From Ascidia mentula (lineage: Eukaryota; Chordata; Ascidiacea; Phlebobranchia; Ascidiidae), in contig OX387199.1 in assembly GCA_947561715.1 (NCBI GenBank), positions 14,265,001-14,329,000 on the forward strand: 64,000 bases of DNA, read 5' to 3'. A program made the translations under genes and the position numbers. The notes beneath the pieces were generated by a model, which was not told the origin of the DNA, did no database searches, and saw nothing but the letters and a program-made list of their open reading frames with translations. This document shows positions 11,214 through 22,300 of the stretch, piece after piece (within the stretch, counting starts at the first letter, position 1; every line of letters starts with the position of its first letter).

Positions 11214-11710
11214 TCAATGTCTTTCTTAATGTTTCTTTGTTTTGATGTATCTTCTTTGGCAGCAGCGATAAGCACATTTTGCAAAGTGTGAGGATTTTTT
11301 TCTTGTATTGGAAGTGGGGGCAGAGGATTTCCCTTCAGTTCCAGCACAGCATACCTAATATGGTTCTGAGATGGTTGCGCACAGTATGGTTTTGAAAGAA
11401 GCGCCAATCTGGTAAAATCACTTTGGTGGTCTTTGTACCGGGGAACTAGATCATTTAGAAGTTTGCTGCGTGTATTTTCATCTTTCGTCCAAAAGTCCAC
11501 CATGTCGCTTGTGTAGGCATTGTCCATGCCCCTTTTGGTAATTTCAATTAGTCTGTTTATGTATTTCTGTGTTTCATATGCCTTTGCAAATGTTGTTTCG
11601 ATTCTTTCATGTCTTATTAAACTATTCACGATAGTTCTAAGCAAATAAAGGCGCTGAAAGGTACCACCAAACTTTCGGAAACTTCTGCCATGAGCAAATC
11701 CCCTGGGCAT
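11210..11710 (-). CDS. MRPL17: Mitochondrial ribosomal protein bL17m
   Basis: A 166-codon uninterrupted frame starting at the ATG at 11710. The bL17 core is clear: HGRSFRKFGG near the N-terminus, LLRTIVNSLIRHERIETT (the family signature 'L..L..HERI.TT'), YINRLIEITKRG, LVPRYKDH, then the mitochondrial-type VLELKGNPLPPLP. Human MRPL17 (175 aa) has the same order and a similar ELKGN..PPLP tail. The protein is part of the large subunit of the mitochondrial ribosome, placed near the polypeptide exit tunnel in known structures. It is nuclear-encoded and imported; the basic N-terminus fits a targeting role. It is the first gene of a same-strand row with SMG8 and NUP43. Possible acceptors lie just upstream of the ATG (CCATCCAG and AAAATAG). 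Confidence 0.95.
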   Translation of the reverse strand: MPRGFAHGRSFRKFGGTFQRLYLLRTIVNSLIRHERIETTFAKAYETQKYINRLIEITKRGMDNAYTSDMVDFWTKDENTRSKLLNDLVPRYKDHQSDFTRLALLSKPYCAQPSQNHIRYAVLELKGNPLPPLPIQEKNPHTLQNVLIAAAKEDTSKQRNIKKDIE

Positions 11711-11859
11711 TCTACTGGATGGCCTATTTTTTATCAGAGTAGGAGTTTCACAATCTAGTCAAACAGAAACCGGTTAAAAAAGAAAAGATGTAGAAAGAAT
11801 ATAGGCAAAAACAGATTGCACGTAATAGGTAATACACAGATATCCAGATTTGATCTTCT
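11711..11859. other. MRPL17 5' flank
   Basis: Short upstream region of the MRPL17 gene. No TATA box was recognised. It runs directly into the repeat that starts near 11860. Confidence 0.4.
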
Positions 11860-12320
11860 GGCTGGATGCAAATTAATTGTAGCCGAAATTATTTCACGCA
11901 CCAGTGAACACGACTTCAAACGATTGTGTTTACTCAAATTATGCATTGACTCTTGACAAAAACAAAAAATGAGTTGTAAAAACAAATTAGGCTTAGAACA
12001 TGTAGATCACATTACCATTGCGTTTTTTAAACACCTATAAACTATATCGCAGCGAAATGGGTTTGACTGCGGTCACGCTGTGTGAATCCCAGCATGCGCG
12101 TATTTATGTCGCTGCATACAAGGCCCAATTTGATAATGTTCCAAGCAAAAGAATTTTTTATAAAATAGTGTAGATTAAGCTTAGAACATGTAGATCACAT
12201 TACCATAGCGTTTTTTTCAACACCCATGAAGTTTATTGCAACGAAATGGGTTTGACTGCCGTCACGCTGTGTGAATCCCAGCGAGCATTTGCGGCGTTGC
12301 ACACACGAGCCAATTTTATT
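11860..12320 (+). repeat. Interspersed element with a tandem ~188-bp unit (inverted relative at 27640-28080)
   Basis: A block beginning 'gcttagaacatgtagatcac' at 11991 recurs at 12179, a period of 188 bp. Each unit continues through 'aacgaaatgggtttgactg' and 'gtgaatcccagc'. The preceding 130 bp ('atttcacgca...gtgaacacgacttc...') and the units reappear in reverse orientation at 27640-28080. Several short open frames inside are chance. It is probably a non-autonomous or satellite-like mobile element; class unknown. Confidence 0.7.
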
Positions 12321-14670
12321 TTATTTTACATTTTTTCATTCCTCCCGAGACAACAATTCCAGCTAAGCAACGACACCATTGCCGGTCAGCAATTGTGTTT
12401 TTTTGCCGTTACCACTCTTTGCCCGATCTTTTCGCAGAATATTTCTGTATAGTGTTGAAGTTATAAGTCGAAACCTCCGCCGAAAACCAATTCAAACGTG
12501 TAAACTTCGAAACTTTTTTCCCGTATCAATGTTCCACGCCAGTCTTGCGCCAAAAACAATTTCCCGCTCAGTCACCGTCCACATTCACGTGTGATTGCAG
12601 CCGTGTGACGAAATGTCAAAACCCTCATCGCGAGATTCGAACAATGGTTCAAACTGCCCTATGCCAAGATTGCGCCCAGGTAACGTAACCGCTATGTTCC
12701 GCGTGATTGGAAATGCTCTCTTCCGGAATTTGTGCGTCGGTGGTTTCTTTCTTTGCGGCACCCATTGACTTTTCCTTTTTTTATTTATTCCAACGACAAA
12801 AAATTACTGGAAAAATATGGACTTTAACGAACGGATTTATGACGCCTGTAAGATGCTCAAATCTTTCGAAAAGCGTTGCAAAGACATTTCAGTCTGTTTT
12901 TTGTTATTGTAAAACCTGAAAAATGTATTTTTGTGATCGTAGGTGGTGATGTGCTTTCATGGTCAAATATTCTAACATCGCGGCTGTTTCGTTCGTTGCA
13001 ACCGTTTAAACGCAGCGATTTACCAGCATTAAGCAGCAATTTATGAACAATCATATTCGATTATTCATTTTCGAACTTATATGCGCGGGTGTCACCAGAA
13101 GAAATGAGGGGTTCAATGAATGTTTATCAAAAAATTTCTCGTGTCGTAGTCGATGTTTTTGCCTAAACGCGCAACGCGTCCCCAATGTTGTTCCTTCAAA
13201 TTCAACTCCCGTCGCCGCTAGTGTTTCGTGAAGTCATATACAGACACGATGCGCTTACAACAACGCAGAACAAAGACTGACGAATCGTGTGTACATTTGG
13301 CACTTGAATGTTGTTCCTGTTCTTCTAGCGAGGATTTTATACTTCTCTTCCTATTTATTATGATTCCCTGTAAAGCATTGTAAATGCACCTAACATGTAT
13401 GTAGCTGAAATGTACAGAGCCCCAATATCGCTTGTTTTTCGATATATTTGGCCTGTATATTTCTATGGAGCGTGGTAAATAACAATTGCTTTATCGTGTG
13501 TAACAGCGATTTTTGTGTGGAAATCGTTCTACACAAGTCTTTGAAGTTACTTTGTGTCCAATATCGCGCTCTACCCCCTTGCTAAGTTTACAAACTTAAT
13601 GCAACACAATTCCTTTGGACTATTCCCCGTATCACAAAACATTATTCATTACCTCTCCCACGCCACACTGGGCTTAACCTTCCTCGCTTCACTGTGTTGC
13701 GCCACCAAGCGGTTGGTTTTGGAAATTTTTTGGCGTCTGCTTGCGTTTTCGCATTACTTGTGTGTCGTCATAATGTCGTTTCACAAACGCCGAGCTTGCT
13801 GAAATATATTCGTGTTGGCGAAATACAAAATAACTAAAACTGCTATGCTATGTATGGAGGCACTTCTACAGCGGTAGGTGGGGGTTTAGTACAGGATGCT
13901 TGCAGTACGTGAAAGTGTTCACACCAAAAACCAGATGCTGAGCATTTTGAAAAGAAAAAACAATTAAAAAAAGTACATTCGTTACAAGTGCTGCGACACG
14001 TTATAAGATAATTTCATAGCAGTTCGCGTGAAAGTGTTTCCACCAAAAACCAGATGCTGAGCATTAAACTTGTAATTGGAGCAGTTGGCAAAAAACATGT
14101 TGAGGAATGACTTCAAAATTTGCTGCTAGGCGAAGCGAATGAACAGAAGAAAAAAAAGGAATCGCTACAGCGAAACTCAGCAGCCCAAATTTATCACAAA
14201 AACTGTACGCACAATGATGGCACGTTAGAAATGGATATAGCCCATTGGTCACAAATTTTCGGCACTAAAAATGATTTTCGATTTGGTTACAATAGTGTGG
14301 AAGCACAGGCAGTGTTCGTGGTGCGCGGATGAATATTTACACGTAGCTTTTGAAAGAAGCTGTGCTGGACATGTTCTCTTTCTCGTTCTCACGATCGCTG
14401 TGTTGTTCCTCGTCATTTATCTGGACTCGCTTTTCCGCTAGGTGGGGGTTTTGGAATCCTGCGAGGAAAAAAACAACGGTGTCGAAAAATCGTTGGCGGA
14501 AATCAAAACTAAAAACATGCGCATGTTGGGCATTGTTACCTCACCCATGTTTTTTTTAAGTAAAACATTTCCTTGTTTTAAACTTTATTAAACAATCTTA
14601 ATAAAATAGGAGAATTAATAAATCCAAAAATGAAGAAAAGTATTTTATTTTTCTAACGTCATGCAGCATT
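12321..14670. other. Intergenic, no gene recognised; one short direct repeat
   Basis: Open frames up to 82 codons are present, but none resembles a family. A direct repeat of about 45 bp ('gaaagtgttcacaccaaaaa' followed by 'ccagatgctgagcat') occurs at about 13902-13948 and again at 14019-14064. The region 12600-13400 is relatively rich in CpG for this window, but no promoter could be assigned. Confidence 0.45.
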
Positions 14671-14958
14671 GGGAACACAAATCACGCATTTCCTCATAAT
14701 TCTGAGTATAAAGAGACTGGCCCATATTGTTATTAAAATTGTCATGTTTAAAAGAAAACGTTTCGCCAAAAACTTATGCCATCATCAGTTTGAACGACGC
14801 GGTTGGTGTAGTTCCATCATTATAAGGAGCTGACCTGACCGACGTCACAGATAAGGCTCGCGCGGTTGGTGACGTCATTTTGCTATCGGCCACACACCAC
14901 TAGAGGCGGAAACATGACAATGTTAACAACAATATGGGCCAGTCTCTTTATACTCAGA
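14671..14958. mobile_element. Foldback element with hammerhead-like motif and possible 10-bp target duplication
   Basis: An inverted repeat of about 50 bp with a few mismatches (14699-14750 and 14911-14960; core 'gactggcccatattgtt') encloses about 160 bp. The sequence atgcagcatt occurs at 14661-14670 and again at 14959-14968, which would fit a 10-bp target duplication. On the minus strand, 14788-14759 reads CTGATGA, then 17 nt, then GAAACG, the spacing of hammerhead ribozyme cores found in Penelope-like elements. The segment between has poor stem II pairing, so any ribozyme here is likely decayed. Confidence 0.5.
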
Positions 14959-15454
14959 ATGCAGCATTAGATTGGTTAGTTGGTGATTTTGTGTTTCTGT
15001 ATCGGTCTGAAATTTCGAAAATCTCCACTAAAACGGCAGCACTTATGTTATCCAACAACTCTAGTGGGATGTTTTACTCGCGTTCTAATATTAATTGTTT
15101 TTACTCGAGACTTGGGTCGAAAAATTTATCACAGATCTGTGACGTTAAACGCATTTACGATGTTAACGAATTGGAAAAACGTAACAGTTGATACAAAAGC
15201 GAGTACGATACGGGAGGGAAATTAAAAACTGTTCCAATATATGGATTCCCAGTCGAACAAACGTCGACCGATTGGTAACGCGATAATATATCGAAATTTG
15301 CTGCTATATCCAATTGTAACTAAAATTCGGTTTGGCTTTGAAGTAAATTTTTACGCCAATAAAATGTTAATTTACACATTCCCAAAACAACGTTTTTAAT
15401 TTCGTGTTGGTGTTGCTGCCAGGGGTATTATAATATCAAAGGAACTGACTGACC

Positions 15455-15526
15455 TTTTGACACAAATAAAAGTAGATTCGATTTTGCCGATTTTTGACAC
15501 AAATAAAAGTAGATTCGATTTTACCA
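15455..15526 (+). repeat. Tandem duplication, 37-bp unit
   Basis: The sequence 'ttttgacacaaataaaagta' followed by 'gattcgatttt' begins at 15455 and again at 15492. There are two units only, almost identical. A run of 14-15 C lies a little further on, near 15644. Confidence 0.8.
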
Positions 15527-16173
15527 GAATTTTGGCATTTAAATTGTTACATCGGCTTATCCTGCAAAAACTTGGGAGAACGTTTTCTGGAAAACGTCAA
15601 TTTGAACAAGAGACCCAAACCCTTTTAAGAAGGATTAACATTCCCCCCCCCCCCCCCATTATCCCCAGTTTGAATGCACATTGCATTAAAGTAAACCGAC
15701 CCACTCTACAGTGCATCGCGTAGTGACATTAAGATGTAGATGTGGTGAAAGTTTCACTGGAGGCATCGCAGAATCACAGAAGTGATTTTTGTGCCGATCG
15801 CTTACTGGATAACGAAGCAACCAGAAAATGCAAAATGGTTACAAGGTTGAACACCAGCAAGGCTACTTACGTTGGGACTGGCAAGGGATTTAAGCACTTT
15901 TTCGTGTTTGTGTGTTTAGGTTTTAAAGTCAGTTATTGGAAGTCACGGAGGACCTTTTTTTGAAAAACGGATTAAAGACTGGAAGTTTATCTCACTAAAC
16001 TGCTTACAACGTAAAACGACTCACTCCGTGTATACGTCAAAAAATACCACATACTTTAAGCTGAATACACTTGTGAACGTGTGACCTTCCATATGTAAAC
16101 CAAAGCTACGAAATTGTTGGTTGCGTATTACAATGCGCATTTTGGTGCAAGATACGTGGAGTTAATTACATTG

Positions 16174-16332
16174 AATATGAAATCCAAAGCTAATATGCTG
16201 TTAACCATCTTAAGTTAAGTTGACGTTTCGAACACGAACTGCGTTCATCATCAGTACTATTAAATGAATAAGACACAAGCAGCAGAGCACTGCGTATTGG
16301 TCAGCAACTCTATAGCCTTGGATTTCATATTT
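16174..16332 (-). mobile_element. Small foldback with hammerhead-like core at the connexin 3' end
   Basis: Arms of about 22 bp (16174-16195 and 16310-16332, containing 'aatatgaaatccaa') are inverted relative to each other. On the minus strand 16254-16222 reads CTGATGA, T, GAAC, a 9-nt loop, GTTC, GAAACGTC. That is the conserved hammerhead core with a 4-bp stem II and one extra unpaired base. The motif is in sense orientation for the connexin gene, and the predicted connexin stop codon lies inside the right arm. Architecture and motif resemble the element at 14671-14958. Confidence 0.5.
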
Positions 16333-19300
16333 TACATGCAACAACAACAACGGAAATACAAGACCAGAATACATACTTACTGCTCGCCAGAGGAATGGGA
16401 ACGGCCAAACTCTGGCACAAATTTGCTTCGTTATAATATTTGGATGAGGAGGCACTTGGTGTAGGTCCGTGGAAGACAGATTCGTTGCTCTGTTGATGGG
16501 GGTGACCGCGGAAACGATGCCTAAATCAAGAACTGGTGAAATTTTAGTGGAAGAAGAAAAACGTGAGTGGGATAACAGATAAAGATGAAATATCGAAGCC
16601 ACAAGGATCAGGAAATTCGCCGTATACGATCGACTGATAATTGGATTCGCAATTATCTTCCGGCCAATTCTTTTAAATTTACAAAATTAGGTTGTTTTTT
16701 TTTTAAAAAAGATTGCCTTACATTGTAGTATTGCCTTACATACAGTGTGGCCAAGTGATGAAAATAAAATGAAAAAAAAAACTTCCAAGTTTTTCAACAT
16801 TGGGTCTGTGATATTTCTCGGTTATAATACGGGTGGCGTAAATTTGACACTTACTTGTGTTTTGGTTTTCGAACTTTCCAGAATCTCCTGACAGACACGA
16901 GGCCGAGTTCCATCGCCGAAATAAGAAAACAAATCCCGCTGAGGACTCCCATGTAACAGAGGAAGACGGTTTTCTCCTGAGTAAGATAATGCAAAGTGAA
17001 GGTTGTATTTATGTAAGTTCGAAACAACTTTGTAAGTTCTATAGATTCATAAAGTGAAGACATGACAATGTTGTAGTTAACGTTTTTTTCACCGATACGG
17101 AAAAAAAGTCGCCTAACAAACAATCAAACAAGTAAAATACGAACTCTTTTTTAGGTTCAATTCCTCCCATACGTTACATCGACACAACTTATTGTAAGAT
17201 TTTGTTAGAGAAACAATTTATCTGCCCTGCCCTACACCAAGCACGTTGGCAGAAGCAACGTTGGTTCAATAAAATCCACGTAAAAGTTTTCCTGAAGAGT
17301 TATTATGAATATGAATTATACCATCCCTTACAGAAGCACAATATTTTATTAGGCGTATGAGCAATGACAGTGATGGTTATTATAGTGAGATTCAGACAGG
17401 ACTGTTTAGACCTAATAGGTCTTAGCAGTGCAGCTGGTGCGACAAACACCTATTTTGTCATCTAAATAGCCGGCAAGACACAACTTTTTATGGTGACTAT
17501 GCCGTCTATTTAGCTGGTAAGAAGTCATACCATAGCTGCACTGATTTTATTAATTGTTTATATGAAAAGTAGGGAAAAAAGTGGTGAACGAGAGAGAATT
17601 TTTACTTACAAATGGACGTGAAACAAAGCAGGGAACGTATCCACCCTTGAGTACGTGCATCATACAAGCGTGGTAGACGTCAGAGCCAGTAGGTCCCGTA
17701 CACATGTACATAGCAGGTACTTTCATCCATAGAAAATAGAAGGGGTTTCTGGCGCACATCGGGCTGTCCGGGTAAGCTTTGCAAGTCGGGTCGAGGGGAA
17801 CCTGTAGAAATATCGTGGGATTGTTTAATGCGTTTATTTTTAATGTGGGGAAGAGAGTTGTTCTTTATGGTATTTGGAATAAAATTTGATTGATTTTCAG
17901 AAAAATTTCCGAAACTGGTTTGTTCCTTTGAAAGCAAAAGGGTCATATCATAATATAAAATATTTAGTTGTGTTGCTTTTCAGCAAATAAGTGTTTAGGG
18001 CACACATAATTTATAGCATTATGTTTATCATAAAAGTTAAAAATGATTTTTCAAACTTCAGCAAGAAAAACATGAAACATTTTAGGCCAAATTTCCTTTA
18101 CAAATTGCGACCTAATATCGAGATCGTGCGAACGTGTGTCGGCACGAATTGGCGAAAATGTGGTAAGGTATCAATTAAATCGCAATTGGTCATATCAGGG
18201 ACATCGACTATCGCCCAATCTCACCGTTATAACATGCTAGAGTGATCGAAAAATGCCACGAGGACACTGTGGAGGTTATTGGGAATGAGGCGATGGCGAT
18301 TTTTTCCTTATCGCTAAAACGTATCGTGAGCAAAATTGACAAACTGTTTGACAAATTGTGTCGTTGACCTTGAACGCGATGTCGTTCTTAATGGGTACAA
18401 CAACATAGGAGGCTTAGAGTATCCCCCCCCCCCCTTTTTATCTGTCTAAAGCTAATTAAATGAAGAATAATCTTTTCACTGACAAAGAAGGGGTTCATTT
18501 GATTTAGAAGACGGATTCCTATCGCCATTTTTTACATGAAAAGTGAAATGTAACAATCTCCAACGATTGTTGGATATTTTGTCATTACGTCGCTATGGAG
18601 ACAATATAAAATCACGTTATTTTTGGAGAAAAATGCAGCACATACTGAAAAACATGACGATTTTTAACTTACTAGTGTACCTTATTTGAAAACATTCAAT
18701 TGTGAATCAGAAAATGTATCATACCATGAGCTTGAAAATGTTGTAGCCGATGTATATGAAGAGTCCCTCCATAGCGAGTCGAATGATGATGCTAAAGTAA
18801 TAGGCGTAGTGGATCTTATTTGTGTAAAGCACCTGATGGGGAGAACGTAAACTTAAAAGCCCGCATCAAAATATATAGGTTACAACATGAAATTCCACGA
18901 AAAATCTTGTAATTTTAATGAAAAAGTAGTAAAGGAGAAGTACCAGAATTTAAATGGAATAATTGAATTCTCACTATGAACCGTACGATTTCGCATGTGG
19001 TGATTTCAATTCATTTAAGGATGTCAAAGGATGGGCAAATAAACCGTCAAACTTTGGTAAACCCATAATGTTATGAAACACTTTTCAGGTGGCGCGAATT
19101 GCCCTACTAGGGGTGTTTACAACAAATAACGTCCACGCCGTCTGTGACAATCGTTAGATCAATACAACCACGTCATTTAAGTCGGACGGAAATATCGACT
19201 GCATGGACGGGTTGTCGCGTTGAACAGGGACGGATGCGAAGGAAACACGTGGTGTTGAAATCGTGGCTCGTGTTACGAGGAGGTGGGAAGTATCATAATT

Positions 19301-22300
19301 CGATGAACAACCGCAAAACGGACATCGCATATTGTTTCTTAAATACATTCAGATTTGTAAAATCACAAACTGGCGTTTCGTTTGAAGGGTTCTTGTGGTT
19401 TACACTCATTAACGATTCGAATTTTGCAAAAAGATGCGGATTTTTATCCACCATTAGGAAATATAACGGCGTTTAAAACAACTGAGATTTCAGAAGTACA
19501 CACTTATGCCAGTGGGTGGATGCGATTAATATTACATTATTAAATGCACCACTCAACTTATACAACCATTACAATAAACAAACATAATATTATGAATATC
19601 ACAAAGCCAGATGTGGGAGTGTATTAAATCACTGCGATTCAATCCTCCACGAACCTCAAAACACTTCGGATGGATTTTTCGTAACGCAAGCGATATTCCA
19701 CCAATCGTGAACTAGTGCTTCCTGCTGAGACGTGGGATATTTTGCACCCGAGCGACCCCGAATAGGAATGACGGATTTACCAAAAAAATTTCACTTGAGT
19801 AATTTTATATATTGGACAATAACCCCACTATCTCGTGTGAAGATCCACAAAGGAAAAAGGTTGTCTTTTGCATAAGTAACATCACCAGTAATAAATCGTT
19901 GTACCTCTTTCAATTCATTGCCGGAATACACGCGTCGTACTTTTATGTTTCCGATTCTCTTCTTACGTTTCGTCATCTTGCGGATGTCCTTCTCGTTCTG
20001 CATAGAAATCATACAAGCAGTTTTACCGACAGCAAAATATTTCAAAATAATAACAAGCTATTATTTGGTGGATCAGAATAAAAACAATACCACGGTTTGC
20101 GCCGCATAAGTTTGCAAAGTTATGGCGCGCTAAGTAAATTTAAAAAATGTTCCTTTGGTATTGCACAGTCATTGCTTAACATACAAATCGCAACAAAACA
20201 AATTTAGGGTTTCATGCAGCAACGAAGGGCTAAAAATGGGTGAAAAAAGTGTGCAATGAAACGTTATTCGAATGACAAAATATCGCAAAAACGGTCTGGC
20301 CTTGACATTTTGAACAGGAGAAGCGCTGACGAGGTACAAGCATTTGTAAAATGCCCACAAAAACAAACAGAGAGGGCATTTGTCTGCAAAGCTCAACTCA
20401 AACGCACAAGATTGCCGTTGCCGAGAAGAGGTTCCAACATAATATTTTCAACATTTGAGCGACTTACACTGAGAAGGGTCTCCCCATCACCATTTTCCAA
20501 CTGCTTCAGCTGATCTTCGGACTTTTTTAACTTTTGAATCTCTCCAGAAATGTGGAGAGAGTAGAAATGGAAAAAGACTGTCGGCGTCGCGACCGCAAGT
20601 AGCTAAATAATTTGTTATTGTTTTTTTTTTGCATAAATTACAGTTTATACAAATATTCCAAGACAAAATATTGAAATTGCAATAATGAGAAGTTTTAATA
20701 TTTGCTGCTTTACCTTTTTCAAGGCTTTGCCCTTGATATGAAAAACAGTGGTGTCGAAAAATGCATCATTGCAGGTTCCTGAGAGATGAGTTCGGGCACG
20801 TAGTTAAACCAGCGCAACTCCCTATCAGCATTGTTTCGCGATGTTAGTGGAACTTACTTGGAAAGCCCAGAATCTCATGTGTGATATCTTCGCGAATTCG
20901 TTGTAGCAGATGTTCTGGCAACCCACAACGTCTGTACTGCATTTAAAAGCCGACTGTTCATCCCCATACACTGCGCACAAGTAACACAAGGGTTACGCTG
21001 AGACACTTACGTCCACACCTGCCGCCAAAGGCACTTTTCAACACATCTATGCAGGTTTGTCAGAAAAATAATACAATAAAATGTTTACATGACGCTGATG
21101 CCGTATTGAGACGAAAAGTATGTGACACGTTTGGGTCATCAGTAAGTCATAGCGAAAGCTGCGGTATTTGGTTGCAAATGCAATTTAATAATAATGCCTA
21201 ATAAAGTTCTTTTATAAAATGTAAATGTTTGGTTACCTACGTAGTAGTCCTCACACGCAACAAAGTTGTATTTTAGAGCGTTCTAAAGAGTCTAAATCAG
21301 TGGTTCCCAACCTGGGGGTCGCGACCCCTAAGGGGGTCGCGGGAAGGCTATCTGTGGGTCGCGACATATATGTGATGTTTTCATAACTTGTTACAACACA
21401 TACCGGTAGGCTACAACTAGTTGGGCCTACTATCGCTTTGTCTTGTCAGGGACGATAAGCAGTAGGCTATGTGCCACTAACATTGTGCACAGGCATTGTC
21501 ATTGAAACATCACAGCAATTATTGTCATCAACAATGAAAGTATCAAAAAGCAGTTTAGGGCGTTCAGTTGTAAGTAGCAGTGAGATATCAAGGTGCAGTG
21601 TTTTTCTTTAACTCTGGTCATGGAGAAGAAGCGTAAATATGTTGAAGAACATTTGAAGTTTGGATTTACCCGCATAATCTGCACTTGCACTGAAAAGCCT
21701 CCGTGTGTCTTGTGCAACGTGGTGCAGTGTTGAATCAAGCCGTCTAAATTAAACCGCCATTTACACACCATGCACCCCCAACACGTGAAAAAAAGATTAG
21801 GAATTCTTCAAACGTCATGAAGCCGGTTTGAAACGTCAGAGATTTGACTTGGGAGGTAGTTTTCAGATTTTAGCGTTGTCAAATACTCAACCACGGATTT
21901 CAAACGTGGCTATGAAGTTGCAAGTCAGCCGTCTTATGGAGCAAAGTGATTGCCAATAAATGATATACTGTAAAATGCACTTTGATTGATATTGCTGTTG
22001 GAAAAAAAATGGTGGGGGTCGCAAGTTAGTTTAAATCAATATAGGGGGTCACCAACCACAAAAGGTTGGGAACCACTGGTCTAAATGGTCACCAATCTCC
22101 GTAAGCTTGTGTTTGGCAATTGAGTCTGTGGCGCACTTGGCAGAAATGTGTGACGACGTCGCAAACTTTCTACACGACAGTCAATAAATTACGTGTAAAT
22201 ATCGCCAGTGAGAAAGTGAACTCACAGAAGCAGATCTTAGCTACTTTGCCACTGCTTCGCGAGAAATAAGCGCTTGTGTATCTATCCACTGCGCAAATGT

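Noticed and set aside
14759-14788. Functional hammerhead ribozyme at the 14.7-kb foldback
   Set aside because: The core words are present, but the intervening bases do not form a convincing stem II; retained only as a hammerhead-like motif.
16210-16602. 130-codon minus-strand frame as an alternative connexin tail
   Set aside because: Its phase does not join the preceding connexin exon; the frame starting at 16520 with acceptor GATTTAG does.
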